The position numbers and the translations under genes were made by a program. Source: Prochlorococcus sp. AH-736-N03 (lineage in GTDB: Bacteria; Cyanobacteriota; Cyanobacteriia; PCC-6307; Cyanobiaceae). From it: DNA of 50,677 bases. Positions 27,698 to 35,958 of this stretch are shown here, piece by piece. The DNA lies in the NCBI GenBank assembly GCA_028140765.1, contig JAOIOX010000002.1, positions 1-50,677 on the forward strand, given 5' to 3'. The notes under the pieces are model-generated. The model searched no databases. It was not told the origin of the DNA and was given only the letters and a program-made list of their open reading frames with translations. Within the stretch, counting starts at the first letter, position 1, and each line of letters starts with the position of its first letter.

Positions 27698-29194
27698 ATG
27701 AAAGAAATAAATATCTTATGGTTTAAGAAAGATTTAAGAATTTTTGATAACGAAGCTCTCTGTGAGGCTATAAAAGATAATGATATTTTACCTATTTATA
27801 TTATTGAGTTAGATATTTGGAGCCAAAATACTCATTCAGATAGACAATGGCAATTTTGCAAAGAAAGTTTAATAGATTTAAGAAATGCACTTGCTGAGAT
27901 TGGGCAACCATTAATTATTAGGACTGGGAATGTTATTAATATTTTTGATGAAATTAGTTCAAAATTTAAAATCAAAGGTATATATAGCCATCAAGAAACC
28001 GGAGATTGGCTTACTTATCAAAGAGATCAAAAAGTAAGAGAATGGGCTTTAAGCAAAAATATTATTTGGAAGGAATTTCTACAATTTTCAGTTTTTAGAG
28101 GAAATTTAGATAGGAATAATTGGTCTAAAAAGTGGCAAGAAAATTCCGAAAAAAACTTACTTAAAGCTCCATTAAGAATTAATTCTATTAACTTTAATAT
28201 TGGAGAAATACCCTCAGACGAAATTTTTACCTTTAAAAGAGAAACTTGTCCAGGAAGAATGCAAGGTGGAAGAAAGAAAGGTTTAGAGAGAATGCAATAC
28301 TTCTTTAGTAATAAATTAGATTCTTATTCAAAAGATATATCCAGCCCAGAAAAATCATTTGATAGTTGTACAAGATTATCCCCATATATTTGCTGGGGAT
28401 GCATATCATTAAAAGAAATTTTTAAAAAGGCAAATATATCAAAAAACAATAATTCCAGGATGTTAAAAAGTAGATTAACTTGGCATTGTCATTTTATTCA
28501 GAAACTTGAAAGTGAACCAGAACTAGAGTTTAGGGAATACCATCCTTTTTTTAAAAATATTAGAGAAAAAAATAATGAATTACTTTATTCATGGAGTTCA
28601 GGTAATACGGGCTTTCCTTTTATAGATGCATGTATGCGTTCATTAAATTTTAATGGATGGATTAATTTTAGGATGCGAGCGATGTTAATGTCTTTTGCTA
28701 GCTATAATTTATGGCTACCATGGCAAGATTCAGGTTCTGAATTGGCAAATAAATTTGTAGATTATGAGCCTGGAATACATTGGAACCAATGCCAAATGCA
28801 ATCTGGAACTACGTCTATAAATACCAATAGAATTTATAATCCTATTAAGCAGGGAAAAGATCATGATCCTCAAGGAAAATTTATAAAAAAATGGATACCA
28901 GAATTAAAGGATATATCACTTAATTTCATTCATGAACCATGGCTATTATCTAGATTTAATCAAGAAGAATATGAACGAATAAATTACATAAGACCAATTA
29001 TTGACATCCCAATTAGTACTAAAACTGCAAAGAAGAAAATTCAGGAAATCACTAAAAAGGATGGATATTGGGATATCTCAAAAGAAATTTATTTAAAACA
29101 TGGCTCTAGAAAAAGGCTTAGAAAAAATATAAATAATAAAAAAATCATTTCTAAGGAAAAGGAAATACAATACGAACTGAAATTAGATTTCTAA
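27698..29194 (+). CDS. FAD-binding photolyase/cryptochrome family protein
   Basis: 498 residues. The N-terminal antenna-type Rossmann domain begins ILWFKKDLRIFDNEAL; the C-terminal FAD domain shows RLSPYICWGCISLKEI, LTWHCHFIQKLE, TGFPFIDACMRSLNFNGWIN and IHWNQCQMQSGTT. The residues WHCHFIQKLE replace the WREFY block of E. coli PhrB, so this belongs to a different photolyase branch, probably light-driven pyrimidine-dimer repair. Substrate (CPD or 6-4) cannot be read off. It is divergent from tenA. Confidence 0.85.
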   Translation: MKEINILWFKKDLRIFDNEALCEAIKDNDILPIYIIELDIWSQNTHSDRQWQFCKESLIDLRNALAEIGQPLIIRTGNVINIFDEISSKFKIKGIYSHQETGDWLTYQRDQKVREWALSKNIIWKEFLQFSVFRGNLDRNNWSKKWQENSEKNLLKAPLRINSINFNIGEIPSDEIFTFKRETCPGRMQGGRKKGLERMQYFFSNKLDSYSKDISSPEKSFDSCTRLSPYICWGCISLKEIFKKANISKNNNSRMLKSRLTWHCHFIQKLESEPELEFREYHPFFKNIREKNNELLYSWSSGNTGFPFIDACMRSLNFNGWINFRMRAMLMSFASYNLWLPWQDSGSELANKFVDYEPGIHWNQCQMQSGTTSINTNRIYNPIKQGKDHDPQGKFIKKWIPELKDISLNFIHEPWLLSRFNQEEYERINYIRPIIDIPISTKTAKKKIQEITKKDGYWDISKEIYLKHGSRKRLRKNINNKKIISKEKEIQYELKLDF

Positions 29195-29321
29195 ATTTTA
29201 TTGTCAGAAATTTTCAGATTCTTTTTAGTGAATAGGAAAGTTTTTTAAATTTTGAAATTGAATATATAAATCCACGATGAAGCAATGCAATCTTTAATGT
29301 ATTTATTAGAATTTATTAGTT

Positions 29322-29495
29322 ATGTCTGAAAGATTTGAATGGGACGATACCAATAGTTCAGGTATATGGTGGAGTACTAATGTAAGTATTAGAGACGAGT
29401 GCATTTTGCTTAAAGAAGATACTCAATGCGAAGATTCTGATATCGTCGAACTTCTTAGGAGTATTGCACAAAATATTGAAGATAATGGCCTTTAA
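29322..29495 (+). CDS. 57-residue hypothetical protein
   Basis: ATG start, 57 residues, acidic: FEWDDTNSSGIWWSTNVSIR then EDSDIVELLRSIAQNIEDNG. An amphipathic C-terminal helix is likely. No family recognised. It is convergent with the iminopeptidase gene, 23 bases apart. Confidence 0.55.
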   Translation: MSERFEWDDTNSSGIWWSTNVSIRDECILLKEDTQCEDSDIVELLRSIAQNIEDNGL

Positions 29496-29518
29496 TTTTT
29501 AAATGAATATTCTCTCTT

Positions 29519-30469
29519 TTAGAGATTTTGAATTCCTTTTACAGCTTTTATTAATTCGATAGTAATACCTTTTTCACTCATTGAATGACCAGCATCATTA
29601 ACAATAATTAATTCAGAATTCTTTAATTTCTTGTTTAGATCCCAAGCACTCCTAACAGGACATACAACGTCATACCTCCCTTGAATTATTTTTGTTGGAA
29701 TCGATTCTATTGCTCTTATGTTTTTCAAAATAAAATCATCTTCTAAGAAAATATTATTAATAAAATAATGACATTCGATCCTTGCAAAGGCATCTGAAAA
29801 AGAATTAACTTCAGACTTATCAAAGTCAAATTTTTTATTTATTAAATGACTTGTTGAGAGTTCCCATTTTGTCCAAGCTGCTGCTGCTTTTGATCTAAGA
29901 TTCGCATCTGAAGATGTTAGATATTTATAAAAAGAACTTATTAAATCATTTCTTTCTTCTTTTGGTATTAGAGAAATATATTCTTCAAATTCATCTGGGA
30001 ATATCTCACTTGCACCATATTGATAAAACCATAACAATTCAAACTTTCTACATAAAAATATTCCTCGCAAAGTTAAGCTGATAACTCTTGAGGGATTTTT
30101 AATCGCATATATAAGTGAAAGTGTTGAGCCCCAAGATCCACCAAACAAATGCCAATTATCTATTTTTAAGAGAATCCTTAATTTCTCAATATCATCAACT
30201 AAATGATTGGTCGTATTTTCTTTTAATTCGGAGTAGGGAGTTGAAGAACCGCAACCTCTTTGGTCAAATTGAATAATATCGAATTTATCTGGATCAAAGT
30301 ATCTTCTATATCTTGGTTGACTTCCTCCTCCTGGCCCTCCATGAATAACAAGAATTTTTTTGCCATTAGGATTACCAGATCTTTCCCAATAAATAGTATG
30401 AATATCACTTACTTGTAAAAAACCCTTTTCACGTACTTCAATTTTTGGAAACAAGACTTGATCTTCCAT
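29519..30469 (-). CDS. pip: Proline iminopeptidase (alpha/beta hydrolase)
   Basis: 316 residues. The S33 family pattern is complete: oxyanion loop HGGPGGGSQPRY, FDQRGCGSSTP, nucleophile elbow GGSWGS with S112, acid in IQGRYDVVCPVRSAW and base in NDAGHSMSE. It removes N-terminal proline from peptides. A strong terminator 75 bases upstream isolates it from any transcript coming from the right. Confidence 0.95.
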   Translation of the reverse strand: MEDQVLFPKIEVREKGFLQVSDIHTIYWERSGNPNGKKILVIHGGPGGGSQPRYRRYFDPDKFDIIQFDQRGCGSSTPYSELKENTTNHLVDDIEKLRILLKIDNWHLFGGSWGSTLSLIYAIKNPSRVISLTLRGIFLCRKFELLWFYQYGASEIFPDEFEEYISLIPKEERNDLISSFYKYLTSSDANLRSKAAAAWTKWELSTSHLINKKFDFDKSEVNSFSDAFARIECHYFINNIFLEDDFILKNIRAIESIPTKIIQGRYDVVCPVRSAWDLNKKLKNSELIIVNDAGHSMSEKGITIELIKAVKGIQNL

Positions 30470-30544
30470 TTTGAAATATTTTTAATCACTTTATTAATCC
30501 ATATTATCCAAAAAGAAGTCTAGTTTAGAAGAAATTTGTTAAAC

Positions 30545-30577
30545 AAAAAAAAGGACTGCTTTTACAGTCCTTTTTAA
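30545..30577 (-). terminator. Strong hairpin terminator upstream of pip
   Basis: AAGGACTG (30551-30558) pairs with CAGTCCTT (30565-30572) around CTTTTA, and the A and T runs on both sides can extend the stem. On the minus strand it is followed by eight T and on the plus strand by five, so it could work both ways. The nearest minus-strand gene upstream is 400 bases away, which is unusual. Confidence 0.8.
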
Positions 30578-30860
30578 TATTTGATTTCCTTCTTACAGGA
30601 TATAAAATTACATATTTTAAAGTCTATTTACTCATAAACCTAGAATACGTGAATTCGGGGATTTCTCTCGATAATTTCAGTCCCTAATGTCGCTAGTAAT
30701 TATAAAGCGAAGTCTTATCAGACTAATTGATTGAACTTTAATTTTCGAATAATCCCATTCTCAGGAATACGCTTCCTATATTTTGGAATTTGCTAAATTT
30801 CAGGCGGACTATCAATCATTTAGATTGCCTCCGAACTCAACATTTATAAATTACTCCTTT
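30578..30860 (-). ncRNA. Candidate structured RNA in a gene-free gap
   Basis: No credible ORF exists between 30470 and 30979. The stretch holds several short perfect hairpins in a row: TCGCT/AGCGA (30690-30710), AGTCT-TATC-AGACT (30711-30724), AGGAA-TACGC-TTCCT (30763-30777) and AATTT-GCT-AAATT (30787-30799), then GGCGG...CCTCC flanking AATC/GATT (about 30803-30832). A minus-strand transcript would end at the terminator 30545-30577. No match to tmRNA, 6S, RNase P or SRP RNA motifs is seen. Alternative: a long 3' UTR. Confidence 0.35.
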
Positions 30861-30979
30861 TTATATTTTCAGTAAATCCGTAAATATGCTGATTTACTTT
30901 TTTCTTAATTTGTAAGATGATTTTAACGATCCTTTGTTTTTTATAGATAAATATAAAAATGAAAGTCTATAATCCCTAT

Positions 30980-31162
30980 TTATTCAGATTCATAGAGCAA
31001 GATAGATTCAATTAATCTTTTATCACTATCAGAAAGTTTATAATCTTGTAATCTCCACTGAACAAATTTTACACACTCATCAATAGAAGGATTCTTATCC
31101 CGGCACTTACGCCACTCTCTAATCCAATCTGCCAAGGCAAAAGTTATTTTTGTAGTAAGCAT
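30980..31162 (-). CDS. 60-residue hypothetical protein
   Basis: Read from the ATG just after the upstream gene's stop (a TTG three codons earlier would overlap that gene). Helical and charged: ADWIREWRKCRDKNPSIDEC, VKFVQWRLQDYKLSDSDKRL. No family recognised. The tight packing with the 46-residue gene upstream suggests coupled translation. An ATG-start length of 60 residues is my choice. Confidence 0.55.
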   Translation of the reverse strand: MLTTKITFALADWIREWRKCRDKNPSIDECVKFVQWRLQDYKLSDSDKRLIESILLYESE

Positions 31163-31164
31163 AT

Positions 31165-31305
31165 TTACCAATCAGGGTAATTAAAATCTCGGCCAATAGG
31201 TTCTTCATAAAATCCCCCTTCTTTTATACCTTTATCATATTTTTCAATTATCTTTTTATAAGAAGCTCTTGAGGCAACTAAATCTCCTACATATATGGGT
31301 TCCAT
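31165..31305 (-). CDS. 46-residue hypothetical protein
   Basis: ATG start, MEPIYVGDLVASRASYKKII then EEPIGRDFNYPDW at the end. Polar with one likely helix. Its stop is two bases before the ATG of the 60-residue downstream gene, which supports both as a two-gene unit. Confidence 0.5.
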   Translation of the reverse strand: MEPIYVGDLVASRASYKKIIEKYDKGIKEGGFYEEPIGRDFNYPDW

Positions 31306-31379
31306 TGTAATTGTTATAATAATTTTAATTATTTTTTCTTTTATATAAGAATTTAATAAATAGATTATTAATATGCATT

Positions 31380-31475
31380 ATGGATTTCATCAAAAAGAAC
31401 AAGATCTTAACACTAATGGCAGTAATTGCAGTTTTATCATTTGCATTAGAAAAAGTAGGCATAATACACCCTTAA
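31380..31475 (+). CDS. 31-residue membrane peptide
   Basis: ATG start, basic N-terminus MDFIKKNK followed by ILTLMAVIAVLSFALEKVGI. One transmembrane helix with positive-inside topology. No family recognised. Confidence 0.45.
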   Translation: MDFIKKNKILTLMAVIAVLSFALEKVGIIHP

Positions 31476-31503
31476 ATTAATTAAGTTTATTTGTAAATAC
31501 TTC

Positions 31504-31593
31504 CTAATGAAATAAGTAAACCGATACTATTACTGCAAAAATAAGCAATGGAGAAAATAATGTAAAAACTAAAGTTGAAAGATTAATCAGCAT
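31504..31593 (-). CDS. Possible 29-residue hydrophobic peptide
   Basis: ATG start, almost entirely hydrophobic (LVFTLFSPLLIFAVIVSVYL). It resembles single-helix small membrane subunits, but low complexity and size make it uncertain. Confidence 0.3.
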   Translation of the reverse strand: MLINLSTLVFTLFSPLLIFAVIVSVYLFH

Positions 31594-31682
31594 AAATTTT
31601 AAATAAATACACAAATTTAATAAACATCACTTTTAAGCATTTGCAATAAGTAAAATTTAAATTATTACGATATAAAAAAAAT

Positions 31683-31880
31683 TTGAATAAAGAAAGATAT
31701 AAAGAAGAATATGAAGAGGGCTCAGACTTACTATGGCCTAGTGATAAAGAAGATCAAATAACTCGGAAATTTTATAAAGATTTATCTAATCTTTCAAAAA
31801 ACATAAATTATAGTAAAAAGAAAAAGCTAAAACTTTTTGAACAATTCGTTAGAATATTAAAAGGTAAAGGCTGGGGTTAA
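31683..31880 (+). CDS. Small basic hypothetical protein
   Basis: 65 residues from a TTG start; no ATG is available near the N-terminus. Charged and helical: ERYKEEYEEGSDLLWPSDKE, then NYSKKKKLKLFEQFVRILKG, ending KGWG. No family recognised. It lies 17 bases before the CPBP protease gene. Confidence 0.5.
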   Translation: MNKERYKEEYEEGSDLLWPSDKEDQITRKFYKDLSNLSKNINYSKKKKLKLFEQFVRILKGKGWG

Positions 31881-31897
31881 TTAATATTCAAACTAAA

Positions 31898-32758
31898 ATG
31901 AAAAATTTAATGATACTAATTAGAAGTTTTTTTCTTTTAAGACCAAGATTTTTATCCACTATATTTTTTATTCCTATTCTTTATGGAATGGGCTGGGCTT
32001 TATCTCAGCCACTTTTATTGTTTAATTTTGAAAAAGATAATTTATCCTTAATTGGTACTATTATTACTTTTTTACTTTTTATCCTTTTACTTCCATATTG
32101 GTTTTATATCAAACGAAATAAATCAAGTGCTTGGGTAATTCTTGGGATAACAAAAGACAAATTCTTAAAAAACTTTTTCAATTTTTCTCAAGGTATTTTA
32201 TTTGCTTTAGTTTTAATAATTCTAATTCTGGTACCATTATTGCAAAAAAATTATATTTCTTGGATAGGTGGATTCTCGCCACTAATATTGTTAAATTCAA
32301 TTTTACTGGGATTAGGTGTTGGGTTCGCGGAGGAAATAATTTTTAGAGGCTGGTTACTAGAAGAATTAAAATTTGAATATGGCACAAAAATATCAATAGC
32401 TTTGCAAGCTATAATTTTTAGCTTCGTTCATAATTTATCAAATGAGATCTTTTGGAACATAGTAGGATTACGTTTGGGATTTGTTTTACTTGGGATATTT
32501 CTATCATTAGTAAAAATTAGAGATAAAGGTTCTTTATGGAATTGCATAGGAATTCATGGAGGACTTGTGGGCATTTGGTTTTTATTAAATAGCGGATTAA
32601 TAGAATTCAAAGAAAATACACCTTCTTTTTTAGCAGGGCCTTTTACACAAAATGTTCCGAACCCAATCGGAAGCTTTAGTGCAATTTTAATATTGCTTTT
32701 ATTATGTATTTTTTATACAGTAAATTCAAAAAAGATTTTTACTAGACGTTTTAATTAG
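31898..32758 (+). CDS. CPBP-family intramembrane metalloprotease
   Basis: 286 residues with about eight hydrophobic segments. The CPBP (Abi/CAAX protease) motifs are seen: E145-E146 and R150 in FAEEIIFRGWLLEEL, H178 in FSFVHN, and HGGLVGIWFLLN further on, which gives the second His. Members cleave membrane or prenylated substrates, or act in immunity or membrane stress; the role in cyanobacteria is mostly unassigned. No toxin or phage gene is near, so a defence role is not supported. Confidence 0.88.
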   Translation: MKNLMILIRSFFLLRPRFLSTIFFIPILYGMGWALSQPLLLFNFEKDNLSLIGTIITFLLFILLLPYWFYIKRNKSSAWVILGITKDKFLKNFFNFSQGILFALVLIILILVPLLQKNYISWIGGFSPLILLNSILLGLGVGFAEEIIFRGWLLEELKFEYGTKISIALQAIIFSFVHNLSNEIFWNIVGLRLGFVLLGIFLSLVKIRDKGSLWNCIGIHGGLVGIWFLLNSGLIEFKENTPSFLAGPFTQNVPNPIGSFSAILILLLLCIFYTVNSKKIFTRRFN

Positions 32759-32820
32759 ATATAAATACGGATTGATTTTTGATTAGTAATTGTCAGATTA
32801 AAATAAAGCTTAATATTCAT

Positions 32821-32985
32821 ATGAACTTTGAGGCAGGAATAAGGTTTATTGTCTTTTTAATAATTTTTGGAGTTACAAACTATCTAATGATGTTGAGAAG
32901 ATATGAAAACGACATCAAAAAAAAGAAATATTTGCAACAGGAAAAAATTTCCAGGCTATACCCTAAAGGTTCATTTATTTTCTGA
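32821..32985 (+). CDS. Single-helix membrane protein
   Basis: 54 residues from the ATG at 32821; a TTG 42 bases upstream could extend it. One transmembrane helix (IRFIVFLIIFGVTNYLMML) is followed by a basic tail RRYENDIKKKKYLQQEKISR. No family recognised. Confidence 0.5.
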   Translation: MNFEAGIRFIVFLIIFGVTNYLMMLRRYENDIKKKKYLQQEKISRLYPKGSFIF

Positions 32986-33013
32986 AATTAAAAAAAGTTT
33001 TTGTAGAATTTCC

Positions 33014-33262
33014 TCACCATTTTTTATTGGTTTTTTGCCAACCTTCATTTAACAATTTTTGCCATAATAACCTCGCTTCTTCAATAACAATTTTTTTTCT
33101 AGTTTTCATTAATGGAGGATTTTCTCCATGAATTCCCATAATAATTCCTTCTTCAATAAACATATAATCATTAGATTTATCAGAATAATCTCTATCTTTT
33201 TAGAAACGCATCACACCTACAAAATTGGAGTCAATTAACCAGAAATCATTAGTTGAATTCAA
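33014..33262 (-). pseudogene. DUF1651 gene interrupted by an in-frame stop
   Basis: From the TTG at 33262 the frame reads MNSTNDFWLIDSNFVGVMRF, then TAA (33200-33202), then continues KDRDYSDKSNDYMFIEEGII and on to LLWQKLLNEGWQKTNKKW before TGA at 33014. Both halves match one DUF1651 protein of about 80 residues, a family known from marine picocyanobacteria. The stop sits where the family usually has a basic residue, and one base change (AAA to TAA) explains it. A restart at the internal ATG (MFIEEG) would give a C-terminal fragment. Confidence 0.75.
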
Positions 33263-33334
33263 TAAACCAAAATAAAATTAAATTTATCACATGCTTTAAT
33301 TGCAATCTGCGAGGAAAATATTTATTTAGTTTAT

Positions 33335-33763
33335 TCATATTTGATATATTTTTTCTTTTTGTCTACTTTTTTTCAATTCGCCACGTTTTTTCTTAACCTC
33401 AACTCTTTTCTTTTGTGATGCTTTAGTAGGTTGTGTAGATTTTCTTAATTTAAAAGGTTTATTTAAAGCATTTTTTATGATTGAACTAAATTTAGTTAAA
33501 GCTAGCTGCCTATTTAATAATTGATTTCTTTGTTCTTGAACCGCTAAACGCAAGCTATTACTCACTAATTTGTTTTTCAAGTTTCTTTTAAGAATTTCTT
33601 TCTGATAATCATTTAATACTTTGGAATCTTCTAAATTAAAAATAATCTCTACTCTGCTTTCAATTTTATTTACATTTTGCCCTCCAGGACCGGAGGATCT
33701 GGAAAATCGCCACTTAATTTCGTTGGATGGGATTACTAATGATTTAGTAATTTTTAAATCCAT
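33335..33763 (-). CDS. arfB: Ribosome-rescue peptidyl-tRNA hydrolase ArfB
   Basis: 142 residues. The class I release-factor catalytic loop is SSGPGGQNVNKIESRVEI with the GGQ motif at residues 27-29 in the N-terminal third, and the C-terminal tail is long and basic (KPFKLRKSTQPTKASQKKRV), which in ArfB inserts into the empty mRNA channel of stalled ribosomes. There is no codon-recognition domain, so it is not a standard release factor. Confidence 0.93.
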   Translation of the reverse strand: MDLKITKSLVIPSNEIKWRFSRSSGPGGQNVNKIESRVEIIFNLEDSKVLNDYQKEILKRNLKNKLVSNSLRLAVQEQRNQLLNRQLALTKFSSIIKNALNKPFKLRKSTQPTKASQKKRVEVKKKRGELKKSRQKEKIYQI

Positions 33764-33852
33764 TTTTAGTTTTTCTTAATTAAGAATTTTGAATTATCTA
33801 TTTAATACTTTAGAACATACTTAAATATTTAATCGGTAAATACTGGGCGGTT

Positions 33853-34203
33853 TTGTTAGGTAAACCGAAATTCGGTGTATTTGCCGTATCAATATCTTCG
33901 GTATTTATCCTTTCATATATCAAAGAATTATCAGATATTGAGTTTGTACTAATTCAAAGGTCACTTATGTATTCAATGTTTGATCTTCTTTTTGAAACAC
34001 CTTCATATCGTCCTGTATATGTTATTTCCGATAGTGAAATGAAGGAGTTAAAGAAAAACCAACATCAAGAAGAGCTTGATGAAATTACAACACAAAAAGT
34101 AAGACTTGAAGATGCTTTTAAAGCTCAACTAAAACATCTTGAAGAGAGAGAAAAAGAAGTAAAAAAAGAACTTAAAGTACTCTCAGCCTCAAAAGATAAA
34201 TAA
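33853..34203 (+). CDS. Membrane-anchored coiled-coil protein
   Basis: 116 residues from TTG, the only usable start in an open frame that begins after a TAG at 33811. One hydrophobic stretch at about 7-24 (FGVFAVSISSVFILSYI) is followed by YRPVYVISDSEM and a charged coiled coil at about 65-116 (EELDEITTQKVRLEDAFKAQ). A 13-base palindrome ACCGAAATTCGGT lies within its first codons. Ends with a clear terminator. No family recognised. Confidence 0.65.
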   Translation: MLGKPKFGVFAVSISSVFILSYIKELSDIEFVLIQRSLMYSMFDLLFETPSYRPVYVISDSEMKELKKNQHQEELDEITTQKVRLEDAFKAQLKHLEEREKEVKKELKVLSASKDK

Positions 34204-34230
34204 TTTATTTTTAGAGAAATTACTTTTTTC

Positions 34231-34262
34231 AAAGACGGTTAAAAACCGTCTTTTTTAATTCT
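34231..34262 (+). terminator. Terminator after the coiled-coil gene
   Basis: AAAGACGGTT and AACCGTCTTT form a 10-base perfect stem around AAA (34231-34253) followed by T-rich sequence. It lies 27 bases after the stop at 34203. Confidence 0.88.
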
Positions 34263-34323
34263 TATAGTTTTAAGGTATCTATTAAATCCACAGATTTTAA
34301 AAATATTTTCCATAATTAAAAAC

Positions 34324-34428
34324 ATGGATAACAATAAAGAAAAAATAAGAATGTTTTTACCCTTTAGTTGGGTAATTTGTGCAGCAATATCTTTTGCTTA
34401 TATTAATTCACATTTAATAAATACCTAA
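34324..34428 (+). CDS. 34-residue membrane peptide
   Basis: ATG start, MDNNKEKIRMFLPFSWVICA then AISFAYINSHLINT. One short transmembrane helix after a charged N-terminus. It ends 5 bases before the next membrane gene, so it is probably co-transcribed with it. Confidence 0.45.
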   Translation: MDNNKEKIRMFLPFSWVICAAISFAYINSHLINT

Positions 34429-34433
34429 CATAA

Positions 34434-34778
34434 ATGTCTTATCCCTCAAGAGACGAAATACTCGCATCTTCAAAAGGGTGGGTGGCATCTTTTTTAAATT
34501 TTCTTCCTGGTTTAGGATCGGGTTACTTATATCAAAGAAGATGGAAACCCTATTTTTTTACCATCACTGCTAGTACTGCATGGTTCGCTTTAGGTTTTTT
34601 TTTACAAAGAGATTCAGAACCTTCTCAAAGTGAACAAATAGTTGGAATTTCTGGTCTTTTTTTTATATCAATAGTTACAGTTATAGAAGCCAACTTGGCT
34701 TTCAAAAAAGCAAGTAATAAAACAAAAGCTGAAAAAGAGACAATAATTTCCTCTAAAAGAAAAGGATGGTTTAAATAA
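34434..34778 (+). CDS. TM2-like small membrane protein
   Basis: 114 residues. FLPGLGSGYLYQRRWKPYFF followed by a hydrophobic helix and a second helix VGISGLFFISIVTVIEANLA; the PGLGSGYLYQRRW turn with GxG and basic residues recalls TM2-type membrane proteins. The C-terminus is basic (KASNKTKAEKE, SSKRKGWFK). Function unknown. Confidence 0.65.
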   Translation: MSYPSRDEILASSKGWVASFLNFLPGLGSGYLYQRRWKPYFFTITASTAWFALGFFLQRDSEPSQSEQIVGISGLFFISIVTVIEANLAFKKASNKTKAEKETIISSKRKGWFK

Positions 34779-34867
34779 TTCAATAAATCAGATCTAAAAA
34801 AATATCTAATGATTTCTCAGTTTCTTAATTAAAAAAAATAAATTTTAAGATAATTAAAAAATTTTTT

Positions 34868-35140
34868 TTAGTTATAAAAAAATAAAATTTCCTTTTCTTT
34901 AAGACCTTCCCATCCTGAATCTATTAATAATTGATTCAATGTTTCTTTATCAAAATGCTTAGAACCCGTTTTGACGCATCTATTTCTCATTGATTTTTTA
35001 ACACCACTCCTTTGTCTTTTATTCTCCTCATCCATAATTCTATTGTATAGATCTAGCATTTTTTGAGGGATTGGAGTACCGTCAAGATCCACTCCATTTT
35101 CAATAGCAAGATCAACAGCCTGCATTCCCATTTTCTTCAT
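34868..35140 (-). CDS. Conserved small hypothetical protein
   Basis: 90 residues starting MKKMGMQAVDLAIENGVDLD. It has a basic middle (NKRQRSGVKKSMRNRCVKTG) and an amphipathic C-terminal helix KETLNQLLIDSGWEGLKEKE. No membrane segment. The basic region could contact nucleic acid, but I do not recognise a family. An internal Met at residue 4 or 6 may also start it. Confidence 0.6.
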   Translation of the reverse strand: MKKMGMQAVDLAIENGVDLDGTPIPQKMLDLYNRIMDEENKRQRSGVKKSMRNRCVKTGSKHFDKETLNQLLIDSGWEGLKEKEILFFYN

Positions 35141-35207
35141 ATATTAAAAAAAAGCTGAAAACATAATAAAACAAAATCAATTAATTAAAAATTCTTTGAA
35201 TAATAAT

Positions 35208-35657
35208 TTATTGATTTTGAATTTCCTTAAGTACTCTAATAGCCTCTTTAATGTGTTCAGGACCATTCAATAAATCTCTAAAAATATGCCTAACTGTCCC
35301 TTTGCGATCAATAACGTAAGTTACCCTACCATCCATAAAACCTAATACTTTAGGAACTTTAAAAGTTTTCCTAAGAGAGTCATTTGTGTCGCAAAGTAAT
35401 GGATATTGTAGTTTATTTTTATTTGCAAATGCCAAATGACTTGAGGTACTTCCATTACTTACTCCCCAAACTTGCGCACCTAATACTTTAAATAAGTCAT
35501 ATTTATCTCTAAATCCACAAACTTCTATAGTGCAACCAGGCGTATCGTCTTTTGGATAAAAAAACAAAACGAGGGGACTTTTTAATCCCTTATTTGATCT
35601 TTTAACTCCATTTTGATCCAGTAAAGAAAATTCTGGAATTTTATCTCCAATCTGCAC
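35208..35657 (-). CDS. bcp: Peroxiredoxin Q (BCP type)
   Basis: 149 residues. YPKDDTPGCTIEVCGFRDKY holds the peroxidatic C42 and the resolving C47 five residues later, the PrxQ arrangement with an intramolecular disulfide. TYVIDRKGTVRHIF and PGC complete the thioredoxin fold. It reduces hydrogen peroxide and organic peroxides with thioredoxin, useful in a phototroph without much catalase. Confidence 0.96.
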   Translation of the reverse strand: MQIGDKIPEFSLLDQNGVKRSNKGLKSPLVLFFYPKDDTPGCTIEVCGFRDKYDLFKVLGAQVWGVSNGSTSSHLAFANKNKLQYPLLCDTNDSLRKTFKVPKVLGFMDGRVTYVIDRKGTVRHIFRDLLNGPEHIKEAIRVLKEIQNQ

Positions 35658-35807
35658 AACAGTTCTTATAAAATTCCATATTAAAGGTTAATATGTTTTT
35701 ATTGTGGCCTTGAAAGTGAATAACTAATTTTAAAGTCAGTTTTTTTGTTTTAAAAGATACTAAAAAATTATTGAAATAGACTAGGGTGTATTTATTAATT
35801 CAATATT

Positions 35808-35942
35808 ATGGAATTAATAATTTATATTTTTTTATTTCTTATCCTTTTTTTGGGAGTTATTTCTAATTTAAGAATAACTAATTTTAAAAAAGTTAAAGAA
35901 ATACGAAACAAAGCTAAAGATTATTCAAAAAAAAATAATTAA
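35808..35942 (+). CDS. 44-residue membrane-anchored peptide
   Basis: ATG start. A hydrophobic N-terminus (MELIIYIFLFLILFLGVISN) leads to a basic tail LRITNFKKVKEIRNKAKDYS. Type I single anchor with a positive cytosolic face. No family recognised. Confidence 0.45.
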   Translation: MELIIYIFLFLILFLGVISNLRITNFKKVKEIRNKAKDYSKKNN

Positions 35943-35958
35943 AAATGTATAACTTAGA

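Noticed and set aside
29370-29385. AGTACTAATGTAAG resembling a LexA box
   Set aside because: Only 12 of 14 positions match and it lies inside a coding region, not upstream of a start.
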